NCBI RefSeq assembly: GCF_000745215.1
Contig: NZ_JQNK01000004.1
Span: 2,501 to 66,500 of the forward strand
Length of the DNA: 64,000 nt
Direction of reading: 5' to 3'
Origin: Methylosinus sp. PW1
GTDB lineage: Bacteria; Pseudomonadota; Alphaproteobacteria; Rhizobiales; Beijerinckiaceae
A program made the position numbers and the translations under genes. The notes under the pieces were generated by a model. The model was not told where the DNA came from, ran no database searches, and saw nothing but the letters and a program-made list of their open reading frames with translations. Positions 16,812 to 26,100 of this stretch are shown in pieces (positions within the stretch are counted from its first letter, which is position 1; the number at the start of each line of letters is the position of its first letter).

Positions 16812-19166
16812 TCAGAAGTCGACGGTCGCGGATAAGAGAACCGTTCGCGGCGAGCTCAAAATGACGATGCCGTCCGCGAAATAGGATCCCGCCCAATAAT
16901 TATGATCGAGCAGATTATTCGCATTGGCGCGGAAGGTGACTTTCTTGTCGAGGAGCTGCGTCGAATAGCGCAGGCCCGCGTCGAGCCGCGCCCATTCCGG
17001 TATTTTCTGCGTGTTGGCGGAGTTGACGAATTGCGCGCTCGTATAGACGACGCGCCCCTCGAGCGTCAGCCCCGGAACGAAAGGCGTATCCCATTCGCCG
17101 CCGAGATTGACCTGCCATTTCGGCGTGCCATAGGCGGTCTTGCCGTCGAGCTGGCCATTCGCCGTCTTGGTGAGCACGCCGATCGTATAGGCCGCGCCGC
17201 CGAGAATACGCACGCCTTCGACGATCTCGCCGAACACATTCCACTCTATGCCTTGGTTTTTCTGGCGTCCGTCCGAATTGTAGACATTGCCGCTCTTGAT
17301 GAGGCTCGGCTTCTCGATCTCGTAGAAGCTCAGCGTGTTGGCGATCGTTCCGGCGTCCCATTTGACGCCCGTCTCGATCTGCCGCGATTTATAGGGCGGA
17401 AATATCTGATTATAATTCGCCGCCGCCGTGTCGGTGACGCGGTCGCCCTGGGTCAGACCCTCGATGTAATTGGCATAGAGCGACATGGATATCGGCAGAG
17501 GCTTGATGATGAGGCCGAAAGCGGGCGTCACCGCGCTCTCGTCGTAATAATTCGTCTCGGCGCCCGTCGTCGTATTGTAGCTCTTGGTCTGAACACGCTG
17601 CGCGCGGAGGCCGAGAATGAGCTGCGCCCGATCGTCGAAGGCGGAGAGCGTGTCAGCGAGGGCGATGCTCGAGAGCGTGGTATCGGTCGATTTCGGCGCT
17701 TCTCCCGGATCGCGCGCGATGAGCGGCGTGACGGGGAAGTAGATGCTCGACACATAGGCCGAGCTACGCTGAACGGCCGAGCCGGTCTTCGATTCGAGAT
17801 TGGCCGCGCTCAAGGACAACCGATGGCCGATATCGAAGGTTCGGAAGTCGGCGCGCAAGCCGCCTTGAAACGAAATCGTGTCGGTATAGCCGCGCAGATC
17901 AACGGAGGTACCGCTGTAGCGTCCGAGCACATTGACATTGGTCGCGACGGTCGAGTTCGTCAGCCCGTTGAAGCGCGCATCGATCGCGCCCGCGCTCGCG
18001 AACAGAGTGACATTGTCGGCGAGATCATATTCCACGCGCCCCATGGCGCCGGAGTTGTTCATTCGGCCGGAGAGACCGCGGAAAATATTATTGCTGGAAT
18101 CCGGCGCGGCGGCGACGCCGGTTCCGGTGAAGCTCGCCATCATCGGCACGCCGCCGCGCGCGATCTCCTGGTTGAAATAGGCGTCGAGCGCGATGCGCAG
18201 CTTCTCGCCGCGATAGTCGAGCGCGAGCGCCTCGAGCCCACGTTCGCGCGATTGGTAGTCGAGCGTCGTGTCGCCGCCGCGATAGGCGCCATTGAAGCGA
18301 ACGCCGAAGGCGTTGTCCTGACCGAAACGGCGGCCGACGTCGATATGCGTTCCGAATTGCGAGTTCGACGTATAATCGCCGGTGACGCTCGTCACGGGCG
18401 TGTCGCCGGCCTGCTTGGTGACGAGATTGATCGATCCGCCGACGGCGCCATAGGGAGCCATGCCGCTCAACAGCGCAGCCGGTCCCTTCAGCACCTCGAC
18501 TCGCTCCAGAAACTCGGTCGGCACGCGGCCGTCCGGCGCGACGCCATAGAGTCCGTTGAGCGCCGTCTCGCTGACGAGAACGGAAAATCCACGAATGCGG
18601 AAATTCTCGCGGACCTGACCGGAAGACACGGTGAAGCGCACGGAAGGATCATTCTCGAGCACGTCGGAGAGCGTGCGCGCCTGCTGGTTCTCGATGAGCT
18701 TCGAGGTGTAGCTCGTCACATTGAAGGGCGCGTCGAGAAAATCGCGATTGCCGAGCATGCCGAGGCGCGCGCCACGCGCCGCCTGACCACCGGCATATTC
18801 CTTCGGCAGATTGCCGAGCTCGGCTTGCGATGGAGCCTGAAACAGCACGGGCGCCGCAGATGGCGTCGCGCCGACGGACGGCGAAGGCGCGCGCCTCTGC
18901 GCGGGCGTCGTCGCAGCACGTGCTCGCGCTCGCCCGACATGCGCGGCGACCGCGCTCTGGCGAACGACCGGCCGCGGCTTCTCTTTGGGCGCATCGACTG
19001 CGACGGCGGGCAATGACGTGACGCCCGGCTCCGCATGCGCGGAGCCCTCGACGCCGAGAAGCAGAAGCGCGGCGGCGCTCAGCATTCTGCCCCCATCCAT
19101 GCGGCTATCAGGCCGCGTTTTTACTCGAGACTGACTTGATGTCCGGGGCCAGCGAGGGCTGCGCAT
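16812..19166 (-). CDS. TonB-dependent siderophore receptor (FhuE/FpvA type)
   Basis: The protein has 784 residues. The N-terminus is a basic stretch then a signal sequence (MLSAAALLLLG, cleavage near AHA-EP). A Pro/Ala-rich linker (about 50-110) precedes the plug domain (SDVLENDPSVRF, RIRGFSV, LNGLYG, ERVEVLKGPAALLSG, GGSINLVTK) and a 22-strand barrel ending in LLSATVDF with the terminal Phe. It imports the ferric siderophore across the outer membrane with TonB energy, presumably the product of this locus. The signal sequence begins properly at M23 or M28, so starts at 19100 or 19085 are alternatives. No N-terminal FecA-type signalling domain is evident. Confidence 0.93.
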   Translation of the reverse strand: MRSPRWPRTSSQSRVKTRPDSRMDGGRMLSAAALLLLGVEGSAHAEPGVTSLPAVAVDAPKEKPRPVVRQSAVAAHVGRARARAATTPAQRRAPSPSVGATPSAAPVLFQAPSQAELGNLPKEYAGGQAARGARLGMLGNRDFLDAPFNVTSYTSKLIENQQARTLSDVLENDPSVRFTVSSGQVRENFRIRGFSVLVSETALNGLYGVAPDGRVPTEFLERVEVLKGPAALLSGMAPYGAVGGSINLVTKQAGDTPVTSVTGDYTSNSQFGTHIDVGRRFGQDNAFGVRFNGAYRGGDTTLDYQSRERGLEALALDYRGEKLRIALDAYFNQEIARGGVPMMASFTGTGVAAAPDSSNNIFRGLSGRMNNSGAMGRVEYDLADNVTLFASAGAIDARFNGLTNSTVATNVNVLGRYSGTSVDLRGYTDTISFQGGLRADFRTFDIGHRLSLSAANLESKTGSAVQRSSAYVSSIYFPVTPLIARDPGEAPKSTDTTLSSIALADTLSAFDDRAQLILGLRAQRVQTKSYNTTTGAETNYYDESAVTPAFGLIIKPLPISMSLYANYIEGLTQGDRVTDTAAANYNQIFPPYKSRQIETGVKWDAGTIANTLSFYEIEKPSLIKSGNVYNSDGRQKNQGIEWNVFGEIVEGVRILGGAAYTIGVLTKTANGQLDGKTAYGTPKWQVNLGGEWDTPFVPGLTLEGRVVYTSAQFVNSANTQKIPEWARLDAGLRYSTQLLDKKVTFRANANNLLDHNYWAGSYFADGIVILSSPRTVLLSATVDF

Positions 19167-19198
19167 TTCGATATATACCTTTATTGCTCATATATCGC

Positions 19199-19214
19199 TA
19201 CTATATTTATAGTA
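19199..19214. promoter_or_regulatory. Perfect inverted repeat upstream of the siderophore operon
   Basis: Arms TACTATA and TATAGTA are separated by TT, in a very AT-rich stretch (about 19170-19310) that contrasts with the GC-rich genes. The repeat lies 33 bp before the longest possible start of the receptor gene and about 100 bp before the more likely one, where an iron-responsive repressor site is expected. The repeat is not a textbook Fur, Irr or RirA box. Assignment as an operator is inference. Confidence 0.45.
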
Positions 19215-19567
19215 TTAAGTGCGACACATAAGGTCAATCGCGGCGGCGCCTATATTGAAACATTTACAAATAGCGATTTATATATATTATACAACAATAT
19301 AGGCTGCGTCGCCGTCAAATGTAGAATTGTTATGCTTCCAAACTAGCGCAGCTCGCCAGCGCCTCGTGGGATGCGTCCAGAGAAGATCGCAGCCGCGATG
19401 CGACCCATCCATTCCGCAGCAAGAGAGCGTCGCGAGCACATCATTGGAAATCCGCACGCTCGGCGTGCTGCGCCGGAGCGGTTGAACGTAGAAGTTCATC
19501 AGCGCGCGCCAGACCTGATAGCCGCGCGCCTTCAGCGCTGCGTCGAGCGCCTCGGCGTCTTTCGATG
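19215..19567. other. AT-rich intergenic stretch without recognised gene
   Basis: The first 100 bp are strongly AT-rich (runs such as TTTATATATATTATAC) and probably hold the promoter of the siderophore operon reading left. From about 19320 the sequence returns to GC-rich and has open frames on both strands, none with recognisable similarity. It probably belongs to the same decayed DNA as the glycosyltransferase remnant that follows. Confidence 0.4.
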
Positions 19568-19802
19568 CTGGGACAGCGGCGATCTCGCGCGGCAGATCGA
19601 ACGCCTGCTGACCGACGACGCGCTGCACGCCGAGCTCGCCGACAATGCGCCCCGCGTCGCGGCGCGCTTCTCGACCGAGACTATGGTCGACGGCTTTCTC
19701 GCGCATATCGGCCTGCAGGAGAAGGCCGAGCCGCAAACCATGAGGACGCGACGAGCCTCTAGAAAGGGCGAAAGCATGCCCATTGAATGCCGCTCATTGT
19801 GA
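19568..19802 (+). pseudogene. C-terminal remnant of a family-1 glycosyltransferase
   Basis: The plus frame reads DLARQIERLLTDD, then LADNAPRVAARFSTETMVDGF and ends shortly after with a non-conserved tail. This is the usual C-terminus of GT4/GT1 glycosyltransferases, where the last helix follows the nucleotide-sugar domain. Codon use is like the neighbourhood, but the catalytic part is missing and upstream codons do not continue the similarity. It is a leftover of a polysaccharide gene, like the sugar dehydrogenase fragment at the left end of the window. Confidence 0.5.
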
Positions 19803-19817
19803 CGCTATATTGCGTCA
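19800..19817. promoter_or_regulatory. Operator-like inverted repeat of the Xre-RES toxin-antitoxin operon
   Basis: TGACGC and GCGTCA flank the hexamer TATATT, which could also serve as a -10 element. The repeat lies 30 bp before the antitoxin ATG, with GGAGGCGG as the ribosome site in between. Antitoxins of this family autoregulate by binding such sites. The assignment rests on position and symmetry. Confidence 0.5.
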
Positions 19818-19847
19818 TAATATTCGGCATCCAGCGGAGGCGGAACA

Positions 19848-20198
19848 ATGAGCCTGGCTCGATATGCGGATGATGGGATTTTCGCGCCCCGCAAGATCGC
19901 GGACATGCTCCGCACCTCGAGCGAGGAGATCGCCCGCACCGCCGGTCTGGGCAAGGACGCCGTGCAGCGGGCCGGCCGGCTTCGCTCCGATAAGACGCAG
20001 CGTCGCCTGCGGGAGATGGTCGAGATCCTCAACAAGGTCGAGCCGCGCTTCGGCTCGGCGCTTCTGGCCTATGCCTGGTACCGCTCGGAACCGCTCGCCG
20101 GCTTTTCTGGCTTCACCGCCATGCAGCTCGTCAAGAGCGGCCGAGCCGATGAGGTGCTCGATTATATCGACGCCGTCGACGCGGGCGTCCACGCCTGA
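19848..20198 (+). CDS. Antitoxin, Xre/MbcA/ParS toxin-binding family
   Basis: This 116-residue protein has an N-terminal Xre-like helical part (about 8-55, including IADMLRTSSEEIARTAGL) and the C-terminal MbcA/ParS toxin-binding domain (about 60-112: REMVEILNKVEPRFGS, AYAWYRSEPLAGFSGFTAMQLVKSGRADEVLDYIDAV). It should neutralise and co-repress the RES-domain toxin encoded immediately downstream, whose frame overlaps the antitoxin stop. A strong ribosome site precedes the start. Confidence 0.92.
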   Translation: MSLARYADDGIFAPRKIADMLRTSSEEIARTAGLGKDAVQRAGRLRSDKTQRRLREMVEILNKVEPRFGSALLAYAWYRSEPLAGFSGFTAMQLVKSGRADEVLDYIDAVDAGVHA

Positions 20199-20704
20199 GC
20201 GCGGCCATAGCCTATAGGGGCAAGCTCTATCGCGCGCTCAATCCCGTCTATGCGCGCGAGCCGCTCTCGGGCTACGGGGCCGCGCCGTATGGCGGTCGAT
20301 TCAATCCCAAAGGCGTTCCCGCGCTCTATTGCTGCCTCTCGATCATGACCGCCATTCGGGAGGCCAATCAGGTCGGCAGTCTGCAGCCCACCACGCTCGT
20401 GTCCTACGACGCCGATCTCGAACGAATATTCGATACGCGGGATGCGACGGCGCTGGCGAGCGAAGGCATGGACGCCGCCGCGCTGGCGGCCTCGACCTGG
20501 CGCGACGAGATGCGCGCGAGCGGCGAAGCGAGAACACAGAGCTTCGCCCGGCGGCTGATCGGCGCCGGCTATTGCGGGCTGCTGGTTCGCAGCTTCGCCC
20601 CGGGAACGAGCGAGGACGATCTCAACCTCGCGCTCTGGTCATGGGGAAACGCCCCTCCGTCCTATCTGTCGCCGATCGACGACGAGGGGCGACTATCGAG
20701 GTGA
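20195..20704 (+). CDS. RES-domain toxin (NAD-degrading family), non-canonical start
   Basis: The frame from 20198 encodes the full RES domain: YRALNPVYA, LSGYGAAPYGGRFNPKG, ALYCCLSIMTAIREANQVG, TTLVSYDADL and, near the C-terminus, LIGAGYCGLLVRS. Toxins of this family deplete NAD. No ATG, GTG or TTG exists in this frame between the stop at 20150 and the domain start. The only candidate that keeps the domain complete is CTG at 20195, overlapping the antitoxin stop (CTGA). The first ATG (20345) would delete about 50 conserved residues. Either translation starts at CTG by coupling or the toxin has been silenced by loss of a GTG/ATG. Confidence 0.8.
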   Translation: MSAAIAYRGKLYRALNPVYAREPLSGYGAAPYGGRFNPKGVPALYCCLSIMTAIREANQVGSLQPTTLVSYDADLERIFDTRDATALASEGMDAAALAASTWRDEMRASGEARTQSFARRLIGAGYCGLLVRSFAPGTSEDDLNLALWSWGNAPPSYLSPIDDEGRLSR

Positions 20705-20721
20705 CGCGAAAGACGCGGGCG

Positions 20722-22857
20722 CTATCGCGCATGCTCGTCGAGAAACTTGCGGCAGGCGTCGAAGTCCTGACGATAGCCTTCAGGCAATTTCACTTTCTTG
20801 GCCCGCGAGAGATTTTGCGCATAGGCGACCATTTTCTCGGTCGGCGCTCTGGCGCGACCGGCGCGCTCTTCGCCGACGCTCTCTTGCGATGCGGGTGATT
20901 TCGCCTTCGACGCGCGACGACGCGGACCAGCGCTCGCGCTCTTCGGCGCCGCGGCGCGAGAATCGGCCGGTCCGCTGCGGCGGCGACGTCCCGATCGACG
21001 CGCCGGCGCCGAGGTGGTCAGCTCGACTTTTCCATTCGATTTTCCGACCAGAGCATCGATCAGCTCCCCCGCAGCTGTGGCGACGCCATCGATGACGGCG
21101 TGATAATCCGCCTTGCGGGTGAGAATCTCATCGAGGCGCATCTCCCACAGAGCCGTCGTCGCGGGATCGACGAGCGCGGGCGCGGCGCCGCGCAGCAGCT
21201 CGAACAATTGCAGCCCGGCAGGCGTCGGCAGCACCAGCTTGCCATCCGCTGTCAACAGATTCTGCCGCTTCAATCCCTTGATGATCTCCGCCCGCGTCGC
21301 GGGCGTGCCGATCCCCTTGGCTTCCTTCAGCCGGTCGCGAAGCGCGACATCATCGACGAAGCGCCATGCATTCTGCATCGCATCGACGAGCGTGCCTTCA
21401 TTGTATCGAGGCGGCGGCTGCGTTCTCTTCGCTTCCACGCGCGGCTCGGACAAGCTCGCGCGCTCGCCGTCACGGAGCGCGGGCAGCGTCTGCTCGGCCT
21501 CTGTCTCGGCGTCCGGCTCGATCGCCTGATAGACCGCCTTCCAGCCGAGCCGCAGCGGAATCCGGCCGACGGCGCGAAATTCGGCCGCGCTTCGGCCCGC
21601 GATCGGAACCGCCATTGTGACGATGGTCTGCCGATATTCGTAATCGGGCATCACGGCGGCGAGATAAGAACGGCAGATGAGAGCGAACAGCCGCTTCTCA
21701 TCCTCGTCGAGACGCGCCAAGCGGGCCTCGAGATCGTCGAGAACGTTGACATTGGGCACGACCGCATGATGCGAGACGCCTTCCAGCGCCTTGTCGCAGA
21801 AATGGCCGGACTTGCCGCGTCGGATCACCGGAGCGGCGATCTCCAGCCGCGCGAAGCCGCGCAGGCGCGTCAGCGCGGCGACGATCGCCGGCGCGTCGCC
21901 GATCTGATTTTCGCTCAGATAACGCGCCTCCGCCCGCGGATAGGTGATGAGCTTCTTGCCATCGCCATCATAGAGCGCCTGCGCGACGGACAGCGTCTTG
22001 TCGGCGGTCCATCCCCAGCGCTGGCCACAGGTCTTCTGCAAGGATGGGAGATCGAAGAGACGCGGCGGCGCCTGCCGCTTTTCATCGACGGCGACGCCGA
22101 GAGGCCCCTGATGGCCATTGGCGGCTCTGGCGATCGTCTCGGCCTCGGCGCGCGTCTTGATCCGCGCCTTGGGCGCCGGAGCATGGCGCATCGAAAAGCC
22201 GCCGCCTTCGACGGTCGCTGTGGCGACGACCTCGAAATAATCCTCCGGCCGGAAATTGCGGATCTCCAATTCGCGAAGGCAGACGATCGCCAAGGTCGGC
22301 GTCTTGACCCGACCGATTCCGATCACGCCGCGAGCGCCGGGCGAGAGCAATGTCTTCGTCGCCGTCCGCGTCAGCGACAGGTTGAAGATTTGATCGGCCT
22401 GCTGGCGCGCCACCGCCGCCTCATAGAGCGGGCGCATGTCGGCGTTGGGCTTCAGCCGGGCGAAAGCCTGCTGCAGCGTCTTCGGGTCCTGGGCGGTGAA
22501 CAGAGCCCGCCGCACGCGCCCGCGATAGCCGAGATGATCCAGGATTTCCTGGCCGATCAGCTGCCCCTCGCGATCGCAGTCGGTCGCGAGTATCACATCG
22601 TCGCAGGCGGAGAGCGCCGTCGCTATGGCCCGGAGCTTCGCGGATTTATTGCCTTGCATGGCTTCGCGAGTCGGATAGAGCCCGTCCGGCTTGAGGACGA
22701 CGCAGGACCAGCGCTTCCAGACAGGGTTGATCTCTTCGGGCTCGGCCAAGCGAAGCAAATGACCCTCCGCCGGCAGAATCTGCCCGAAGCGCCCGCCGAG
22801 CGCCGCGCGAAGATCTTTCGCCTGACTGGCCTTTTCCGTGATGATCAGTGTCGCCAT
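20722..22857 (-). CDS. topB: DNA topoisomerase III (TopB, plasmid/ICE type)
   Basis: This is a 711-residue type IA topoisomerase. The Toprim domain begins at the N-terminus (MATLIITEKA) with acidic residues in DCDREG (93-98). The catalytic tyrosine is Tyr306 (ITYPRAEARYLS), and the GVIGIGRVKTPTL helix is present. There are no zinc fingers. Instead a basic linker leads to a small C-terminal module (EKMVAYAQNLSRAKKVKLPE) seen in TopB copies carried by plasmids and integrative elements. The start at 22857 gives the conserved N-terminus. It sits alone between a toxin-antitoxin pair and the RND operon, without conjugation genes in view, and may be a leftover of an integrated element. Confidence 0.93.
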   Translation of the reverse strand: MATLIITEKASQAKDLRAALGGRFGQILPAEGHLLRLAEPEEINPVWKRWSCVVLKPDGLYPTREAMQGNKSAKLRAIATALSACDDVILATDCDREGQLIGQEILDHLGYRGRVRRALFTAQDPKTLQQAFARLKPNADMRPLYEAAVARQQADQIFNLSLTRTATKTLLSPGARGVIGIGRVKTPTLAIVCLRELEIRNFRPEDYFEVVATATVEGGGFSMRHAPAPKARIKTRAEAETIARAANGHQGPLGVAVDEKRQAPPRLFDLPSLQKTCGQRWGWTADKTLSVAQALYDGDGKKLITYPRAEARYLSENQIGDAPAIVAALTRLRGFARLEIAAPVIRRGKSGHFCDKALEGVSHHAVVPNVNVLDDLEARLARLDEDEKRLFALICRSYLAAVMPDYEYRQTIVTMAVPIAGRSAAEFRAVGRIPLRLGWKAVYQAIEPDAETEAEQTLPALRDGERASLSEPRVEAKRTQPPPRYNEGTLVDAMQNAWRFVDDVALRDRLKEAKGIGTPATRAEIIKGLKRQNLLTADGKLVLPTPAGLQLFELLRGAAPALVDPATTALWEMRLDEILTRKADYHAVIDGVATAAGELIDALVGKSNGKVELTTSAPARRSGRRRRSGPADSRAAAPKSASAGPRRRASKAKSPASQESVGEERAGRARAPTEKMVAYAQNLSRAKKVKLPEGYRQDFDACRKFLDEHAR

Positions 22858-23139
22858 GCGCCAATGCCGAATCGAACAGAGTTTCAGCGTAGCGCATGCG
22901 CGAGAACGAACAAAGAACAAAAGCCCATCCGCGCCCACGAACGAGAACGTCCGCAAAATCGGTTGTGCGCCCGCTCCACCAATATATATCGAGCTGATAT
23001 AGCGATGGCGAGGGCCAGAAGGTGATGGTGGCGAGCGTGTCGACCGGATCGGCGACATATTTCACCAGCGAGATCAGCGCCTGAAACAGAGCCGACATGA
23101 CCACGCCGCACGGGAAAAGCGGCGAACGAGCCGCCGTTT

Positions 23140-26100
23140 TCAAGCGCGTCGTCCGCGAGCCGCAAGCGAACGCGCGATCCGGCCACGAAGATCGGCGAAT
23201 GTCAGATAGAGCACCGGCGTCGTGTACAGCGTCAGCAATTGGCTGAGCAGGAGGCCGCCGACGATCGCGATGCCGAGCGGACGCCGAATTTCCGCTCCAT
23301 CGCCGAAGCTCGCCACCAGCGGAATGGCGCCGAACAGAGCCGCCGCCGTCGTCATCATGATCGGACGGAACCGTAGACGGCAGGCCTCGACGATCGCGTC
23401 ACGATCGCTCCACCCTCTCTGACGCTTGGCGTCGAGCGCGAAGTCGATCATCATGATGGCGTTCTTCTTCACGATGCCGATAAGCAGAAACAAGCCGATC
23501 AGCGCGATGACATCGAGCTCCGAGCCGAAGGCGAACAGCGCGAGAAGCGCGCCGACCCCGGCGGATGGCAGAGTCGAAAGGATCGTGATCGGATGCAGAT
23601 AGCTCTCATAGAGCATGCCCAGCACGATATAGACCGCCGCCAGCGCCATCCCGATCAGCAAAGGCATGTCATTCTGAGACGATTGAAAAACGCGAGCGAT
23701 TCCTTCCATCCCCCGATGCACGCTCGCAGGCATGCGGATCTCGGCGCTCACGCGATCGAGCTCCGCCACCGCGTCGCTGAGCGACGCGCCGATCGCGAGA
23801 TTGAAGGAGATCGTCGCCGCGACGAAAGGTCCTTGATGATTGATCGCGAGCGGCGTCGCGCCTCGCTTCATGCGCGTGAAAGCGACCAGCGGCGTCATCG
23901 TCTCGACCGCGGTGCTCACGGCCGAGCCGCTCGAGGCGCCGCTGCGGCCGGAATTGGCGATGGCGTTGGTCGAGGCGTTGCGGGCCGAGTCGAGCGAAAG
24001 ATTGGCGGTCGCCGATGACGTCGCCGAAGTGACGGAGCCGGCCGGCAGCACGGAGGAGGCCGTGCCGCTCGCCGGCTTGGCCGCCGTGCTCACATAGATC
24101 TCGCGCAGAATCTGCGGGTCCTGCCAATAGCGTGGCGCGACCTCCATCACGACACGATATTGGTTGATCTCGCTGTAGATCGTCGACACTTGCCGCTGCC
24201 CGAACGCGTCGTTGAGCGTATTGTCGATCTGCGCCGGCGTGAGGCCGAGACGAGACATAGTGTCCCGATCGATGTCGATATAAGTCTCGACGCCGTTTTC
24301 CTGCTGATCCGTATTCACATCCGTAACGACGCTGCTGCCTTGCAGCGCCCGCATCAGCTTCGGAGCCCATTCGGAGAGCTCGGCCGAGCTGTCGGCCAGA
24401 AGCGTATATTGATAGAGCGCGCCGCCGGGCCGCCCGCCGGCGCGCAAATCCTGCACCGGCTGGAGAAAGAGCCGCGCGCCGGCGACCTGGCCGAGCTTGG
24501 GCCGCAGCCGCTCGATGACCTGCGCGGAGGTCACGTCGCGTTCGGCGAGCTTCTTCAGCGTGACGAACACCGAGCCGGAGCTCACGGAGCCCGGCGGCCC
24601 GCCTCCGCTGCCCGCCCCCGTGTTGCCCGCCACCACCTCGACCGCGGGATCATTTTGGATAATCGCGATGAACTCTTCCAGCTTCTCCTTCATGGATTGA
24701 AACGATGCGCTCTGATCCGCCTGAATCGATCCTTGCAGGCGACCCGTGTCCTGCTCCGGAAAAAAGCCTTTCGGAATGATGACGAATAGAGTGACGGTCA
24801 ATGCGATCGCGGCGACGAGCGAAAGCATGACGGGACCGCGATGACGCAAAGCCGCAGCGAGGCTTCTCTCATAGCCGCGCGCGATCAGAGCGAAGGGCCG
24901 GATCGGACGGCGCTCGCGGCGCGGGCCGGCGCGCAATAGCACCGAACAGAGCATCGGAGTCGTCGTCAACGAGACGACGAGCGAGATGAGAATCGTGATC
25001 GACAGCGTGACCGAAAATTCTCGAAACAGTCGTCCGAGCAGTCCGCCCATCATCAGCAAGGGTAGAAACACCGCGATCAGCGACAGGCTGATCGAAATGA
25101 CGGTGAAGCCGACCTCGCGCGCGCCGCGCAGCGCCGCCTCGCGCGGCGACAGACCCGCCTCGAGATGACGCTCGATATTCTCGAGCACGACGATTGCGTC
25201 GTCGACGACGAAGCCCGTTGCGATCGTCAAAGCCATCAGCGACAGAATGTCCAGGCTGTAGCCGAGAAGATACATGGCGCCGAATGCGCCGGCGACCGAC
25301 ACTGGCACAGCGACGGCCGGCACCAGCGCGGCGCGCCACTCGCCGATGAACAGGAAGACGACGAGAATGACCAGCGCGACGGCGACGAGCAATGTGAGCT
25401 CGGTGTCTCGCAGAGAGGCGCGAATCGTCGTGCTGCGATCGGAGGTCGGAATAATCTCGACGTCGCTCGGCATCGCCGCCGCGAGCTTGGGAAGCTGGGC
25501 CTTGATCTGATCGACTGTCTCGATGATATTCGCGCCCGGCTGGCGGAAAATGCTCAATACGATCGCGGGCATTCCTTGCACGATCGCCGCGTTGCGCACA
25601 TCGGCGACCGAATCCGTCACCTCTGCGAGATCGGCGAGGCGCACGGGATTACCGTTGCGATAGGCGACGATCAGCGGCAGATAATCATCCGCGCGCGTCG
25701 CCTGATCATTCGTGTAGACCTGCCGACGCGCGCCGCCGCGAATAATATCGCCCTTGGGACTATTGGCGTTGGCGGAAGCCAGAGCCGCGCGCACATCCTC
25801 GAGGCCGACGCCATATTTGAACAGCGCCGATGGATTGAGCTCGACACGCACGGCAGGCGAAGCGCCGCCGTTGATCGCGACTTGTCCGACGCCGGGAAAT
25901 TGCGACAGCCGCTGCTGAAGAACATTGCTCGCCGCGTCATAGAGCTGCGCGCGGGAGAGCGATTTCGACGTAAGGGCGAGAATCAGGATCGGCGCATCGG
26001 CTGGGTTGAACTTGCGATAGGTCGGGTTCGACGAGATCCCGGTGGGAAGATCCGCCGCCGCGGCGTTGATCGCCGCCTGAATGTCACGAGCGGCGCCGTT

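Noticed and set aside
19287..19736. Minus-strand open frame of 149 codons
   Set aside because: Half of it is antisense to the glycosyltransferase remnant and no similarity is recognised in the rest.
21100..23025. Long open frame of 641 codons on the plus strand opposite topB
   Set aside because: The minus frame carries the full TopB sequence with all motifs; the plus frame is Arg-rich with no domain, a GC-driven shadow.
22857..23098. Possible small membrane protein starting at 23098 on the minus strand (MSALFQALISLVKYVADPVD)
   Set aside because: The frame continues over 200 bp into topB in another frame and shows no recognisable family; coding only for the first about 60 residues cannot be supported.
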